From: Tillus elongatus
Taxonomy: Eukaryota; Arthropoda; Insecta; Coleoptera; Cleridae
Direction: 5' to 3'
Length of the DNA stretch: 64,000 bases
Assembly (NCBI GenBank): GCA_964006375.1
Contig: OZ023267.1
Coordinates: 80,733,682-80,797,681 of the forward strand
The notes beneath the pieces are model-generated. The model saw only the letters and a program-made list of their open reading frames with translations, searched no databases and was not told the origin of the DNA. This document shows positions 43,002 to 54,222 of this stretch, piece by piece; positions within the stretch are counted from its first letter, which is position 1, and each line of letters starts with the position of its first letter. Made by a program: the position numbers and the translations under genes.

Positions 43002-43046
43002 GCGTGGACTGCAGTTTCGAACCGTCCTGGTTCATCATCAGCACGC
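43002..43046 (-). ncRNA. Hammerhead ribozyme motif, left repeat
   Basis: Read on the minus strand: GCGTG, CTGATGA, T, stem GAACC/GGTTC, GAAA, CTGCAG, TC, CACGC. The first and last blocks pair as stem I, CTGCAG is a short self-complementary stem III, and cleavage would follow GTC. All core nucleotides are present. The extra T before stem II is a deviation from the textbook core but occurs in both copies. Confidence 0.8.
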
Positions 43047-43309
43047 TACTGACTGTTATCGCTCCTGTGTGGTCTACGTCTGAGATTGTACGTTGCGCCT
43101 GCGCTATGAGCTTCTATTGGTTTACTGTTCTCTGATTGGTAGTGCCTTCGGACTGTGTCGTGTGTATCGGTCGCCTGTCTTGATCACTGTGGTTTGATAA
43201 TGTGTCTATTTGTATGGCCTTTGTTAAGTTTTGTTTAAATGTTTGTACTTGGATTTGTTCTGGCATTAATTGTTTCTTTTTTTTTGTGTGTTGAATGTAG
43301 TTTTGTTAC

Positions 43310-43600
43310 CATATTTTCATATTTTTTTTGACTTTAACATGTTTCATTAGTTGTAATTGGAATGTCTGGTTTTTGGTATTTTGTGTTGTGAAGGTGTGTA
43401 GCTACGTTTGATTTGTAGCTAGGTATGTGGATTTTATATAATGCTGTTATATGTTCCTTGAATCTTGTTTTTTTGATTTTTTTGTGACAATCTATTTGAT
43501 ATATTCCGTTTAATCCATGTGGGTTGTGTTCTTGTCTTTTATTTATTTTGGTTATTATTTTGTTAATGGTTTTGTAGCTCATTTTTAAGTCATATTGTTT
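43310..43600 (-). pseudogene. Penelope endonuclease (GIY-YIG) remnant
   Basis: The frame 43582-43334 has LNGIYQIDC and then TRFKEHITAL, and SNVATHLHNTKY, matching the edges of the GIY-YIG region of Penelope elements (GIY...C, then R..EH). The central YIGQT part is missing by an internal deletion. It follows the reverse transcriptase on the same strand. Confidence 0.7.
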
Positions 43601-43882
43601 GAGTGTTTGTGTTGTTTTTGTTGATGTGGTGGTTATAAGTGAATGTTGTGTATTTTGTGTTTTTTTCTGGTGTTTTGTTTTCGGTTTTGTTGATTTGTTT
43701 GTTTTTGATTTGTTTTACTAGCTTTTCTATTGTTTTCTTGTTATATCATTTTCTTTCTGCTATTTGGATGATGATGTTGTACTCCTTTTCTCGTTCATCG
43801 TTATGGAGTAGTACGTTTAGCATTCTGTTTATTAAGTATCTGTATGCGGCTATTTTGTGTGTGTGTGTGGGTGTAGTGAGTG

Positions 43883-44668
43883 TTAAGGTATAGTGATGTC
43901 TGTTTGTGTAGGTTTTCTGTATATTTTGTATTCAATCTGGTTTTCTTTTCTGATTAGTGCTAAGTCTAGGAAGTTTCTGGTGTTGTTTGATTCTTTTTCT
44001 ATTGTAAATTTTATGTTTTTGTTGATTTGGTTAATTTTTTCGACGATATTGTCTATGTTGGTTTTTTGATTGTCGTATATTATTAATATATCATCGACGT
44101 ATCTTATCCATTTGATGTTTTGGTCTGTCTCTTTTATGATGGTGTTGATTTTATCTTCTAACTGTTGTATGTATATTTCTGCCATGATGCTTGGTAGTGG
44201 AGATCCCATTGGTAGTCCGTCTTCTTGGATGTAGTATTCTCCGTTCAACTCAAAGTCATTTTGTTTTAATATGATGTTTAATATTTTGCTGATTTGTTGT
44301 TTTTTGTTGTTGTTATTTTGCATTTTATTATCGATTATATTTGTAGTTTCGTTAATTGCTATATTGGTGTACATATTTGTTATGTCAAATGAGGCAAGTC
44401 TTGTGTTTTTGTTTATGTTTATGTTTACTAGTTTATGCACTAGTTCTATGGAGTTTTTTATGTTAAATTTCTTTTCTAGTTGTATTTCTTGTTTTAGTAC
44501 TTCCATTTCTTTTGCTATTTTGTATGAAGGTGCATCTTTGAAGTTGATGAGTGGTCTTATTGGGTATCCAGTTTCGTGTATTTTTATTATTACTGTCATT
44601 GGTGGTGCTTTAGGGTTGTTGTTATAATAATGTGTTGTTTTTTGGTTGAATATTATAATAATAGGCAA
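43883..44668 (-). CDS. Penelope-like reverse transcriptase
   Basis: A 261-residue frame with the Penelope/telomerase-related motifs in order: TGYPIRPLINFKDAPSYKIA, ASFDITNMYTNI (first catalytic aspartate), GLPMGSPLPSIMAEIYIQ, IKWIRYVDDILII (catalytic YVDD) and NFLDLALIRKENQIEYKIYRKPT. It lacks the N-terminal part usual in full-length elements and probably starts outside the first ATG. The frame is open through all catalytic motifs. It copies element RNA at a primed chromosomal end or nick. Confidence 0.88.
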   Translation of the reverse strand: MPIIIIFNQKTTHYYNNNPKAPPMTVIIKIHETGYPIRPLINFKDAPSYKIAKEMEVLKQEIQLEKKFNIKNSIELVHKLVNININKNTRLASFDITNMYTNIAINETTNIIDNKMQNNNNKKQQISKILNIILKQNDFELNGEYYIQEDGLPMGSPLPSIMAEIYIQQLEDKINTIIKETDQNIKWIRYVDDILIIYDNQKTNIDNIVEKINQINKNIKFTIEKESNNTRNFLDLALIRKENQIEYKIYRKPTQTDITIP

Positions 44669-44833
44669 ATTGTCAAACTACAGTGATCAAGACAGGTGAC
44701 CGATACACACGACACAGCCCGAAAGCAGAACTAATCAGAGAACAGTAAACCGACCAATATAAGTTCACGGTGCAGGCGCCACGTACAATCTCAGACGTAG
44801 ATCACTCAGACGTAGGAGCGATAACAGTCAGTA

Positions 44834-44878
44834 GCGTGCTGATGATGAACCGGGGCGGTTCGAAACTGCAGTCCACGC
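44834..44878 (+). ncRNA. Hammerhead ribozyme motif, right repeat
   Basis: GCGTG, CTGATGA, T, stem GAACC/GGTTC, GAAA, CTGCAG, TC, CACGC; same fold as 43002-43046 in the opposite direction. Cleavage expected after 44873. Differences from the left copy fall in the stem II loop (GGGGC against AGGAC), leaving pairing intact. Confidence 0.8.
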
Positions 44879-44949
44879 AAACCAATAAGCAATCACAAAC
44901 GTACAGCAAACAAATAAAGTGTATATTTAAAAGTGATTATAGTGTAGTG

Positions 44950-44951
<2 letters not shown>

Positions 44952-45032
<81 letters not shown>
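44952..45032. repeat. (TA)n microsatellite
   Basis: About 81 bp of TA close after the right end of the Penelope element. Confidence 0.97.
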
Positions 45033-45036
<4 letters not shown>

Positions 45037-45289
45037 TTATTTTTTGAAACTAACAGTTTAGGTTGTTTATGTTACAAATTGCTTCTCTTCGATAATTAAT
45101 TATCAAATTCACATTAGCATCGTTCTCTATTATTGACATCACTGTAAAAATTAGTATACCTACTACTGGTCCATTGCAGAACTTAGAAGTCACGTATATT
45201 GTTCTTTTTTCTAAAAGGTGTCACCTACAAAATCAACATAATTTTTAGAACCATAATATCTGAACCATCTTCACAACAAAACAATTATC

Positions 45290-45578
45290 AAGTCAAATCA
45301 AAATTGTTAAGGATACGATTTCAAACAAATCGCATGAAATTTACGAATTTCCCTGTTCTGATTGCTTCCGATCTTATATACGGCAAATATTATTAGATGT
45401 AGCCACAATAGAATATATAAACATACCCTCGCAGTTAGAAAATTTGACGCCTGATCAGCATTCTCCATGCACGATATTCATACAGGATACCAAATAGTCA
45501 TCGATAATGCAAAAACTATAGCTTTAATTTACAACTCCAAAACCAGAATTATCCACGAAATGATTGAAATCGAAAAGC
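45290..45578 (+). pseudogene. Second Penelope-type endonuclease fragment
   Basis: One frame shows SHEIYEFPCSDCFRSYI, as in the GIY-YIG nuclease with its Cys pair; a second frame shows MHDIHTGYQIVIDNAKTIAL and RIIHEMIEIEK, the usual C-terminal end (H...TGH, then K...EM.EI.K). It is on the opposite strand to the element above and from a different family. A MITE inserted at 45579 truncates it. Confidence 0.65.
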
Positions 45579-45892
45579 CTGGACGCAGCAAGTGCGTTAT
45601 GGTAGTGAATTTTCATAAACATGTTTTTAATAACAAACATGTCTTTTTTTTTAAAGAAAGCAGGCATGAAATTTGGTTACCAGTATAACCTATATAGTAG
45701 AAACAATGTACCATATTTCATCAAAATGGCTTTATTGTTTGAAAATGTACAAAAATTTTCCGAATATAAACTTAAAATTTTCCCGAATAAACTGGTTCCT
45801 GGCCAACGAACGTTAGGTTAATAGCAAATTGAGCTATTGAAAATTTAAACTTTAATGAAAATTCGCTACCATAACGCACTTTCTGCGTCCAG
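45579..45892. mobile_element. GCAG-type MITE, 314 bp
   Basis: CTGGACGCAGCAAGTGCGTT at the left and ACTTTCTGCGTCCAG at the right; inverted ends of about 40 bp. Confidence 0.85.
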
Positions 45893-46110
45893 TTAAAGTT
45901 GAAATCGGTTGCAGAAAAGAACAAGCACTTGTGAAGCGACGGGAAAAATCTACGGCTTTATTAAGTATGGAACGGTTCCACGAAGTTAGTGCAATAACAA
46001 ACAACTATATCTGTATTCAAATTGAATTAGTAGAATTAGAAGTATTAAAAGTTCTCACCTCGTTCTAATTGAATTTGTCATACAAAAACTTGCTAAAAAA
46101 TTCATCGGAA
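45893..46110 (+). repeat. Dispersed repeat, hammerhead-core side truncated
   Basis: Matches 10790-10935 and 18800-18910 (GAAGCGACGGGAAAAA-type block, TATGGAACGGTTCCACGAAG). The first half of the ribozyme-like core was removed by the MITE junction at 45892; GAAATCGGTTGCAGA remains. Confidence 0.65.
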
Positions 46111-46359
46111 TTACACAATCTGATCAGATAATGAAATAGGACTAAAAATAGGACTAAAAACAAGAAAAAAAAAGGAAGTCACTAACTGAGATTATAACGC
46201 GTTTTATAGGAGTCCAATATTAAGTCAACACTGCTGCCTTCACGTCTCGGCCATTCTCGACATGACGGATGTATCTACAAACAGCTATATACTCTAGTAT
46301 ATTACTTGTCTAACGTCTTGATTATTTACACCATAGAATTTTTTTTAATTGATTTTTTT
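46111..46359. other. Non-coding, nothing recognised
   Basis: Short spacer between repeats. Confidence 0.4.
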
Positions 46360-47042
<683 letters not shown>

Positions 47043-47460
47043 AAAAATCCTGGTTGTTCAAACAATAGATATGGTGGTCTTTGACCCACGTTTATCTGAA
47101 AATCCATTACATCTGCATTAAAAGCATAAAGGGTGACCAATGAATCAAAAGGCAGTTCTACTACCCTTCTACCTGACCCTACAAATGCTTTTAATGAGCT
47201 TAATTCCATTATGTCGGTACCTGACAGAAATTAACTTTACCAACCCGACTAAGGACACCAATAACAAGTTATGTATAAACATCACCTTAAACAATACAAA
47301 ACCCCCAGACCACCGTTAGACACTGTGACCTTAAAGACGATCTTTAGAGGTTTGGGTTGGCTCAGGTTGAGTTCTGATAATCGCACTACAACAACCCAAC
47401 CTACCATGATCCACCGTTCTAAAAAGTAGAGAGACTTAGGCCTTAGAGCTCCTTTCATAT
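47043..47460. other. Unrecognised, moderately GC-rich for the window
   Basis: Contains no long ORF. Immediately followed by hammerhead-like sequence, so it may be the body or leader of a retroelement. Confidence 0.4.
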
Positions 47461-47770
47461 TTGCTCAACCTCTTGAAACTGACTGTAAAACAGAAGTCGA
47501 AACGTCGAGTTAAAAAAATTCTGGATGCCAGATTAAATTAATCTGTCTGAGAATGCTGTCAAGCAGCGAAACTATAGTCACAGAAGCATTGAAGAACATT
47601 CTAGAACTTCCAGAATTCGAAGGGCCACTTGCTCCAGTTAGCTCACGCGCTGGCTACGTCCTTCACCTACAAAAACCAACAGTGAAGCCAGAGAAGTAGT
47701 CTCCAAGTCTGTATGTAGTATGGACAAGTTTCACCAAGTAAGGGCAACAACAATCAATGAAAAAGCAGAA
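47461..47770 (+). repeat. Repeat with two hammerhead-like motifs
   Basis: At 47542-47584: TCTGT, CTGAGAA, T, stem GCTG/CAGC, GAAAC, TATA, GTC, ACAGA, where TCTGT/ACAGA form stem I; one core base differs (A for the conserved G). About 30-75 bp upstream is a weaker motif ending GAAACGTCGAGTT. The following 170 bp match the family at 18805-18910. Confidence 0.6.
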
Positions 47771-47990
47771 TAATGATTTACGAAGACGCTTTTGCATATT
47801 GTTTGCTTTTTAAACGTAAGTCAACTGAAAAACAACAGAAGAAAAGTTGCTATGGATATAACACTATCGCGACAATTAAGAATACTGTCATTCTTAATTA
47901 TCTGAACAATTTGAGTTGTATTTAAAACCTTGCTTAAATTTTTGTACTAAATAGTTTGTTTCCTGTTTATTTTAAATATTATTCAACAAT

Positions 47991-49059
47991 ATGCTCAGTA
48001 ATGAAGAATATTTTGACACGTTGGGATGTTATATTCGTTCTAACCGAAATACTGGGGCAGCTGCAAATTCATATCAAAACAACTACCCAGAAAGACGGCA
48101 ACCAAACACAAAAATATTTCGCAGGATAGTGACAAATATATTGAACGCTGGTAGCTTCCACGCAAAGAAACTACCAATGCCTAGAAATGAATAAAAAAAT
48201 AATGCCGTCTTACAAGTTTCAAACGAAAACCCTCCGCAATATATTCGGTTTTATGGTGAACAAATTGGCGTTACAAAAAGTACGGTACACCGTGTATTAA
48301 AACAAATTCATTACCATCCATACAAACCTACAATCGTACAAGGCTTCAATGTTGACGATTACCCTAAGAGACTTCAATTCTGCAGATGGTATCAAGGACA
48401 ATGTCAGCAAGATGAAAATTTTCCTTTGAAAATAATATGGACTGATGAATCCAGATTTACAAGTTGTGGTGTGTATAATCGCAATAATAGGCATTATTGG
48501 GCAAACGAAAATCCCTATCTAAAGGAAGAAAGACGATTGCAAGACAGATTTGGTGCGGCTTATTAGGTAAAAAACTGTTATTTTTATTTGCAGATTAGAC
48601 AGTCAATCTTAAGCAATTTCAGTCAACTTCATTGTTGGTCCGTCCTTTTTTGAAAATAATTTAACTGGGGAAAGGTATCTTAATCTATTGAGAAATTATA
48701 TCTTACCAACAATTAGAAGAGTTCATGATATTTTAGACGAGATTTGATACCAACAATCGTCAAAGAATTTTTATACCAAAATTTTAATAATCCTGTCATT
48801 TGTAACAATGGGCCTTGGTGCATTGGTGTGCTCGAAGTCCTGATATAACACCGATGGATTTTCACTTTTGGGTACTCTGAAGAACGATGTGTATAAATTC
48901 GATCCACCACAAAATATCGATGAATTACGAAACATAATCACGGAAGCTATAAATCATAATAACCGAAACACCCTCACCAGAGTTTGCAGCCATGTTTCAA
49001 AAAGGTGTATAAAGTGCATTGAACAAAACGTTGGCCATATTGAACAGTTTTCTATTTAG
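47991..49059 (+). pseudogene. Mariner-like transposase relic
   Basis: Begins at ATG 47991 with the first helix-turn-helix (SYQNNYPERRQPNTKIFRRI), continues after a stop with the second (GVTKSTVHRVLKQIHYHPY) and the first catalytic block TDESRFTSCG near 48440. After 48560 the reading is broken, with a GT...AG-like stretch at 48567-48592, then VGPSFF, and later ARSPDITPMDFHFW with the third catalytic aspartate near 48850, and a C-terminal tail to the stop at 49059. The middle catalytic aspartate region was lost. Closest in type to the transposases at 1262 and 27804. Confidence 0.75.
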
Positions 49060-49907
49060 TGTATTTTTAGGTTTCTATTTTATTATTTGTTGAGTTTCGT
49101 TTCTAATTGTGTTGTTTTGTGGAGTCTAAGTTTCTATTTGTTATTGCCGGGTTTCGTTATTAAACTGTTTCACATAATATTACCTAGCATTATTACTTAA
49201 TTAAGTATTGTAAATTAAATCACAATATTTTTTTATCGTGAATCATTACGGAAAAGTATGTTAAAAGTAGAAGTCTATTGTTAGACTCCATGGCCTACTG
49301 CTTTTTGAACACTTTTTTTTGTCATTTGTTTTCTGGTATTGTATTTCATAGCCTACTATCCTCAAAACGGGTTTTCTCAAAATTGTCAGTGCAATTACAA
49401 GATTTCTCAAGCATGTTGTACATCATTGGAAAGCTCTTTTCACAGGCTATCACATCAGCAATATGGCTGCCATAATAAAAACAAACATTGATACCTGTAG
49501 CTCAAAAACAAATGACAATCCAAGGTTGAGAATAGCACAAAAAGATTACTATGTAAAAAGTGTCCTCATAATGTGCAAGTCTTAGATATGTCAGATCAAC
49601 GCCTACTAAGATATTGAAGAAAAAAGAAATCGACAAATTTTGTTTTTTTTTTCAGAATAACTCGAAAACGAAAAAAGGCAGGGCAAAATACAAGTTATAT
49701 TTGGAACGAGCATGAGATTCTACAAAAGATTGCTGATTTAACCGTCTCGCTATATTTAATAATAACGGAGATAGCAACACCATTCCCATCCAGTTTGGGG
49801 CACACTGTATTTAAGGGCAAAGCCGCAAGGAGACAACCGCAAACACTTTGCCCTTAAACTTTTCTCCTTGTATAGTACAGAAATGCCGTGTTATCAATCC
49901 TGTTATA
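49060..49907. other. Non-coding; transposon end at right
   Basis: The segment before 49810 ends GGGGCACACTGTA, a plausible right inverted-repeat end of the transposase relic; I did not find the left partner. 49812-49907 is not recognised. Confidence 0.45.
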
Positions 49908-50024
<117 letters not shown>

Positions 50025-50052
50025 TAGGTATTGCGACACTTGGGACAGACAG

Positions 50053-50060
50053 TGACGTCA
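50053..50060. promoter_or_regulatory. CRE-type palindromes TGACGTCA in both repeats
   Basis: TGACGTCA at 50053 and 50323 on the left, and at 60757 and 61037 on the right, all in the context CAGACAGTGACGTCAC or its complement. This is the CREB/ATF consensus; a replication or integrase-binding role is equally possible. Confidence 0.6.
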
Positions 50061-50122
50061 CAGGTAGTGGGGGTAGGAGTGGGGGTACCCCCCTCCCCTA
50101 GCCCCACCCCTTGTGTCCACGC

Positions 50123-50206
50123 CCCCAAGATGGCGTCCAGCCACGCCCCGGCGTCCAGCCACGCCCCGGCGCCCAGCCACGCCCCCAAGATGGCGTCCAA
50201 GATGGC
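50123..50206. repeat. GC-rich minisatellite in left repeat
   Basis: Imperfect units of GGCGTCCAGCCACGCCCC with variants (CCCAAGATGGCGTCCA). The mirror image at 60888-60968 has a different number and order of units, so the two ends have evolved separately at this spot. Confidence 0.85.
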
Positions 50207-50408
50207 TTCCAATGTAACCTGAAGGTCATTGACCTGTCTAGGAAACTTTGGCCAGGTCGTCTCCAAGATCTTATTTTTCAGTGGTTATCTTGCTCGAGGC
50301 ATTTAATATCCTGGCCAGACAGTGACGTCACATGACTTGGGCCAGACAGTCACATTTCAAAGTGTCTAACCTATTACTTCAAATTATTATATTTTGAAAA
50401 AAACCATT

Positions 50409-50482
50409 TGGAGCAGGTGAGTTTCGAACCCCGGGCACTCAGATGGGAGGCAACGATGCTACCCGTTGAGCTAAGCAGACGC
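50409..50482 (-). ncRNA. tRNA-like Pol III promoter sequence, left repeat
   Basis: Minus strand has a perfect A box TAGCTCAACGGG (50462-50473) and a near-perfect B box GGTTCGAAACT (50420-50430). The acceptor and anticodon stems do not pair, so it is not a working tRNA. See 60605-60678. Confidence 0.65.
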
Positions 50483-50629
50483 TTGTTAATTTATTGTTTT
50501 AGGCTAGTATATATATACGACTTTTAATTACAAACAAACCATACATGTAACATAATTAAAGTTTTTGTTATTATTAGACAAATGGATGATTTACAAAATA
50601 ATAATATGTTTAATATTAGAGGCGGAACC

Positions 50630-50870
50630 AAAACGGGGGAACCAAAATGGCGGAATAAAAAAAAATGGCGGAATGAAAGATGGCGGTCTAACCTGTGATA
50701 CCTTAAGCTGACATCCCTGACATTATAAAAAATGGCGGCTTTCGTTCTTAAAGATGGTGCCTTTCGCTGATAAAGAATGGCGGCTTTCGTTCTTAAAGAT
50801 GGTGCCTTTTGCTGATAAAGATGGTTGAAGACTCCATTATTTAAAGTTACGTCACCCCAACCTTTAGAGC
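50630..50870. promoter_or_regulatory. Cluster of ATGGCGG (YY1-like) motifs
   Basis: AAATGGCGG, AAGATGGCGG and GAATGGCGGC occur six or more times in ~240 bp, mirrored at 60240-60440. AAGATGGCGGC is the animal YY1/Pho consensus. Binding is inferred. Confidence 0.5.
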
Positions 50871-50988
50871 CGACAAATGAGAGTGAGGTTGATAAGCGAG
50901 AATAATGGTATTGGTCGAAGACTCCATGATTGAAAGTTACGCCCCCCATTAAAACAAACCATTCATAAAGCTTTTGTTATTAGACATA

Positions 50989-51173
50989 ACCAAATATCGT
51001 AGAGACAATAGAGGTCGCTGGCAAAACAAAAGAAGCTCAGAAACAAAATGGACAACAGGTTCAACTCTTAAGCTTAGAAACAATGGTTGGTTACAGGTTC
51101 AATTCCTTTCTCCACGTGTTTAGTGTCATGTTACTCGTCTAAGTAAGCAGAATTAAAAAATGGCGACTAAAAT
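50989..51173. other. Spacer between left repeat and satellite
   Basis: No ORF. A perfect lone B box, GGTTCAATTCC, lies at 51096-51106 with no convincing A box. Confidence 0.5.
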
Positions 51174-52390
51174 GAGATAAAAAACTTAAAACCCTTATCG
51201 CGGAAGATCCGTGAGACGTACGCAGGAACCAATACATGCACGGTGTTAAGGAGGCCAAATCAAATTGGAATATACAATAAAATTGCCACTTCCGGTCTAA
51301 ACTTTAAATCGTTATATCTTTTCAACGGAAAGTGATAGAAATGAACTATCTTCAAAAAATGTATGTTTCATAACAAGGTCTACAAGAAACTGAGATAAAA
51401 AACTTTAAACCCTTATCGCGGAAGATCCGTGAGATGTACGATAGAACCAACACATGCACGGTGTTAAGGAGGCCAAATCAAATTGGAATATACAATAAAA
51501 TGGCCACTTCCGGTCTAAACTTTAAATCGTTATATCTTTTCAACGGAAAGTGATAGAAAGGAACCGACTTCAAAAATGTATGTTTCGTAACAAGGTCTAC
51601 AAGAAACTGAGATAAAAAACTTTAAACCCTTATCGCGGAAGATCCGTGAGATGTACGATGGAACCAACACATGCACGGTGTTAAGGAGGCCAAATCAAAT
51701 TGGAATATACAATAAAATGGCCACTTCCGGTCTAAACTTTAAATCGTTATATCTTTTCAACGGAAAGTGATAGAAAGGAACCGACTTCAAAAATGTATGT
51801 TTCGTAACAAGGTCTACAAGAAACTGAGATAAAAAACTTTAAACCCTTATCGCGGAAGATCCGTGAGATGTACGATGGAACCAATACATGCACGGTGTTA
51901 AGGAGGCCAAATCAAATTGGAATATACAATAAAATGGCCACTTCCGGTCTAAACTTTAAATCCTTGTATCTTTTCAACGGAAAGTGATAGAAAGGAACCG
52001 ACTTTAAAAATGTATGTTTCGTAACAAGGTCTACAAGAAACTGAGATAAAAAACTTCAAACCCTTATCGCGGAAGATCCGTGAGATGTACGATAGAACCA
52101 ATACATGCACGGTGTTAAGGAGGCCAAATCAAAGTGGAATATACAATAAAATGGCCACTTCCGGTCTAAACTTTAAATCGTTATATCTTTTCAATGGAAA
52201 GTGATAGAAAGGAACTATCTTCAAAAATGTATGTTTCGTAACAAGCTCTACAAGAAACTGAGATAAAAAACTTCAAACCCTTATCGCGGAAGATCCGTGA
52301 GATGTACGATAGAACCAATACATACACGCTGTTCAGCAAAGCAAACTCTATAAGCATATTCAATAAAAATGTTACTTCCGGTAGACACTT
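51174..52390. repeat. 217-bp satellite array, five copies plus a partial
   Basis: Units start with GAGATAAAAAACTT at 51174, 51392, 51609, 51826, 52043 and 52260, giving spacings of 218, 217, 217, 217 and 217. Units are more than 95% alike except the first and last. Each contains CCTTATCGCGGAAGATCC, CACGGTGTTAAGGAGGCC and CACTTCCGGTCTAAAC. No ORF spans units. Confidence 0.95.
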
Positions 52391-52894
52391 CCGGTATAGC
52401 TATTCTTAGAGCTACATACATGTGTGACACATCAAAATAATCGTCTTGTTGAACAGAAGAAATATAATATTTAAGTAAGTTAGAACAAGCTGTATTAACA
52501 CCTAAAACCAACACACACTCTCTTGTACAGGCTGATTACCCTGCCATCCAATTGTTAGTAAGGTTATGTTTGTATTTGTTATTTGAATACAAACAGACAT
52601 AATAAGAAGAGTGTACTTACATACAGCAAGACACGTCATCCTTGTTTCACGACTTAACACATACTGAACAAGTGTCTCTCTCTTGTATTGAGGAAACAAA
52701 CTGATGTAAGAGAGAGGGGGTCTTACAAAGGATAAACAACGTTTTTTACAGTTGTTAACCTTACAGAAAGGGGTTAATAAAAATGCAACAAAATAAAAAT
52801 AAAACAACTGATTTACATACAATAAAAATTTATTAGGATTAATTAAGTTGTACATATTGATACATAAATGACATACATAAATGACATACTATTA
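52391..52894. other. 3' flank of capsid gene
   Basis: The minus strand has AATAAA at 52829-52834, about 60 bp after the capsid stop, a polyadenylation signal. The 117-residue minus frame at 52502-52855 has no recognisable feature and overlaps this UTR, so I do not call it a gene. Confidence 0.5.
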
Positions 52895-54100
52895 TTACAT
52901 AATGGCTCTAACGATACCCGTTAGAGGTTTATATTCCATTACACTGTCATGAATAACCAAACAATAAACACGAGTATTTTTTGGGAAGTTGGCGTGACTC
53001 ATGAACTCCACCTTAATGTCCACCGTTGAAGACTTGATTGACTCGTTCTGGTGCTGACAGTCAATCACAAATAGAGCTCTGTCTTTAAACTCGTCATAAT
53101 TCAAGATAGGCTCCGACATGTTTTTATAACAGAAGTTTTTTTGAAAATCTGTATACATGTTATAGGCTTCTGCATATTTCGATTTCTCAAAATCCATATT
53201 CATAGATTCATAAGGGTAGCATTCTGAATTTAGAAACACTCTGAGGTCCAACATACCAATGTTATCGAAATAGTCTGACCTCTTCTTCACGTTATCCTTA
53301 CGATCTGTTTGAAATGCTATAATCACATATCGAGGTCTTTCCAAGTTGGTTGCAGTTTTAACAGCCCACACATCTCTGTTGATATCTCTGAGTGCTGGTA
53401 ACTCATATATGTCCCATTTGCGGTATGCGAGAAATATAGAGGTGTCTTTGGCTATTTTATCCATCAGTTCCAATTTCATTTTATCATTGGGAAATACATG
53501 TTTTACCTTTAAAAACATATTGGTTACGGTAATTTTTGCTCGTGCCGTACCTGTGCTGTAATAGCCGTTGGAATCGTTTCGACTTCTTGTAAAGCGGAAA
53601 GTATGTTTGCCACAGAGAACTCCTTTGAAATGATGAAAGAAACTGAAGAGGAACCAGACAGGTATGAGCATGTGAAACTTGTTATCATTTAAGGTGATGT
53701 GCTCCGACGACAGATTCAGACCGGCGTTGCTAAGAGATTGGGCTTCATTCTTACTGAACGATAGCAGACTTTTGATGATGGTTGTGGTATATGGGTCTCG
53801 CACTCGTTCCACTTCCTTGTTATTTAACTCATAGGTCATTCATTCAAACAGAGCTGCTCCTCCATTATTTGACAGATAACAAGCACCAGTGGCATTTTGG
53901 ATTGCTACAGGTTCCAGAGCACCTTCGATTATTAGAGCTGACTCGGCCAGACATACGAACGCATCTTGTTGGTTGATGGCTATTTCAATTTCATCGCTGT
54001 TACCAAACGATTTAGTTGGTGAATAGTAAGAACGCAGCTCTTCTCGATCGATGCCATCATCAAACACGGGTTCTTTGAATATTTCTAGTTTTGACGACAT
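52895..54100 (-). pseudogene. Double-jelly-roll major capsid protein, one in-frame stop
   Basis: Start ATG at 54098-54100 (MSSKLEIFKE), end TAA-side at 52895; 401 codons if the internal stop is ignored. The order of features matches the proteins annotated in arthropods as double jelly roll-like domain proteins of Polinton-type elements: an N-terminal linker with AESALIIEGAL, then YELNNKEVERVRDPYT, FHHFKGVLCGKHTF, and in the second barrel RDVWAVKTATNLERPRYVII, FLNSECYPYESMNMDFEKSKYA and the end YCLVIHDSVMEYKPLTGIV. It would form trimeric hexon-like capsomers. A TGA at 53840-53842 falls between codons GAA and ATG in the first barrel, same frame on both sides, with no other break. This is either a single inactivating mutation, a polymorphism, or a readthrough site. 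It is last of four leftward genes and has its own TATA/TCAGT promoter. Confidence 0.85.
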
Positions 54101-54162
54101 GATAACCCAGGCTTTGCAGGAACTCAATATTATCGGGACGAAGCGTACCCTTTGACGTGTCT

Positions 54163-54204
54163 GACTCAACTGAATTTGATGTGGTAGATGCACTTGCTTT
54201 TATA
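54163..54204 (-). promoter_or_regulatory. Promoter of capsid gene
   Basis: Minus-strand TATAAAAG at 54197-54204 and an arthropod initiator TCAGT at 54169-54173, about 30 bases downstream. The start codon follows about 70 bases later. Confidence 0.7.
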
Positions 54205-54222
54205 TCCTTGAAGACCAACATA

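Noticed and set aside
50409..50482. Functional tRNA gene
   Set aside because: A and B boxes are present but acceptor and anticodon stems cannot pair.
51174..52390. CRISPR array
   Set aside because: The 217-bp units are contiguous without unique spacers, and the context is eukaryotic.
52502..52855. 117-residue minus frame downstream of the capsid gene
   Set aside because: Contains the capsid gene's polyadenylation region, starts outside a promoter and shows no conserved pattern.
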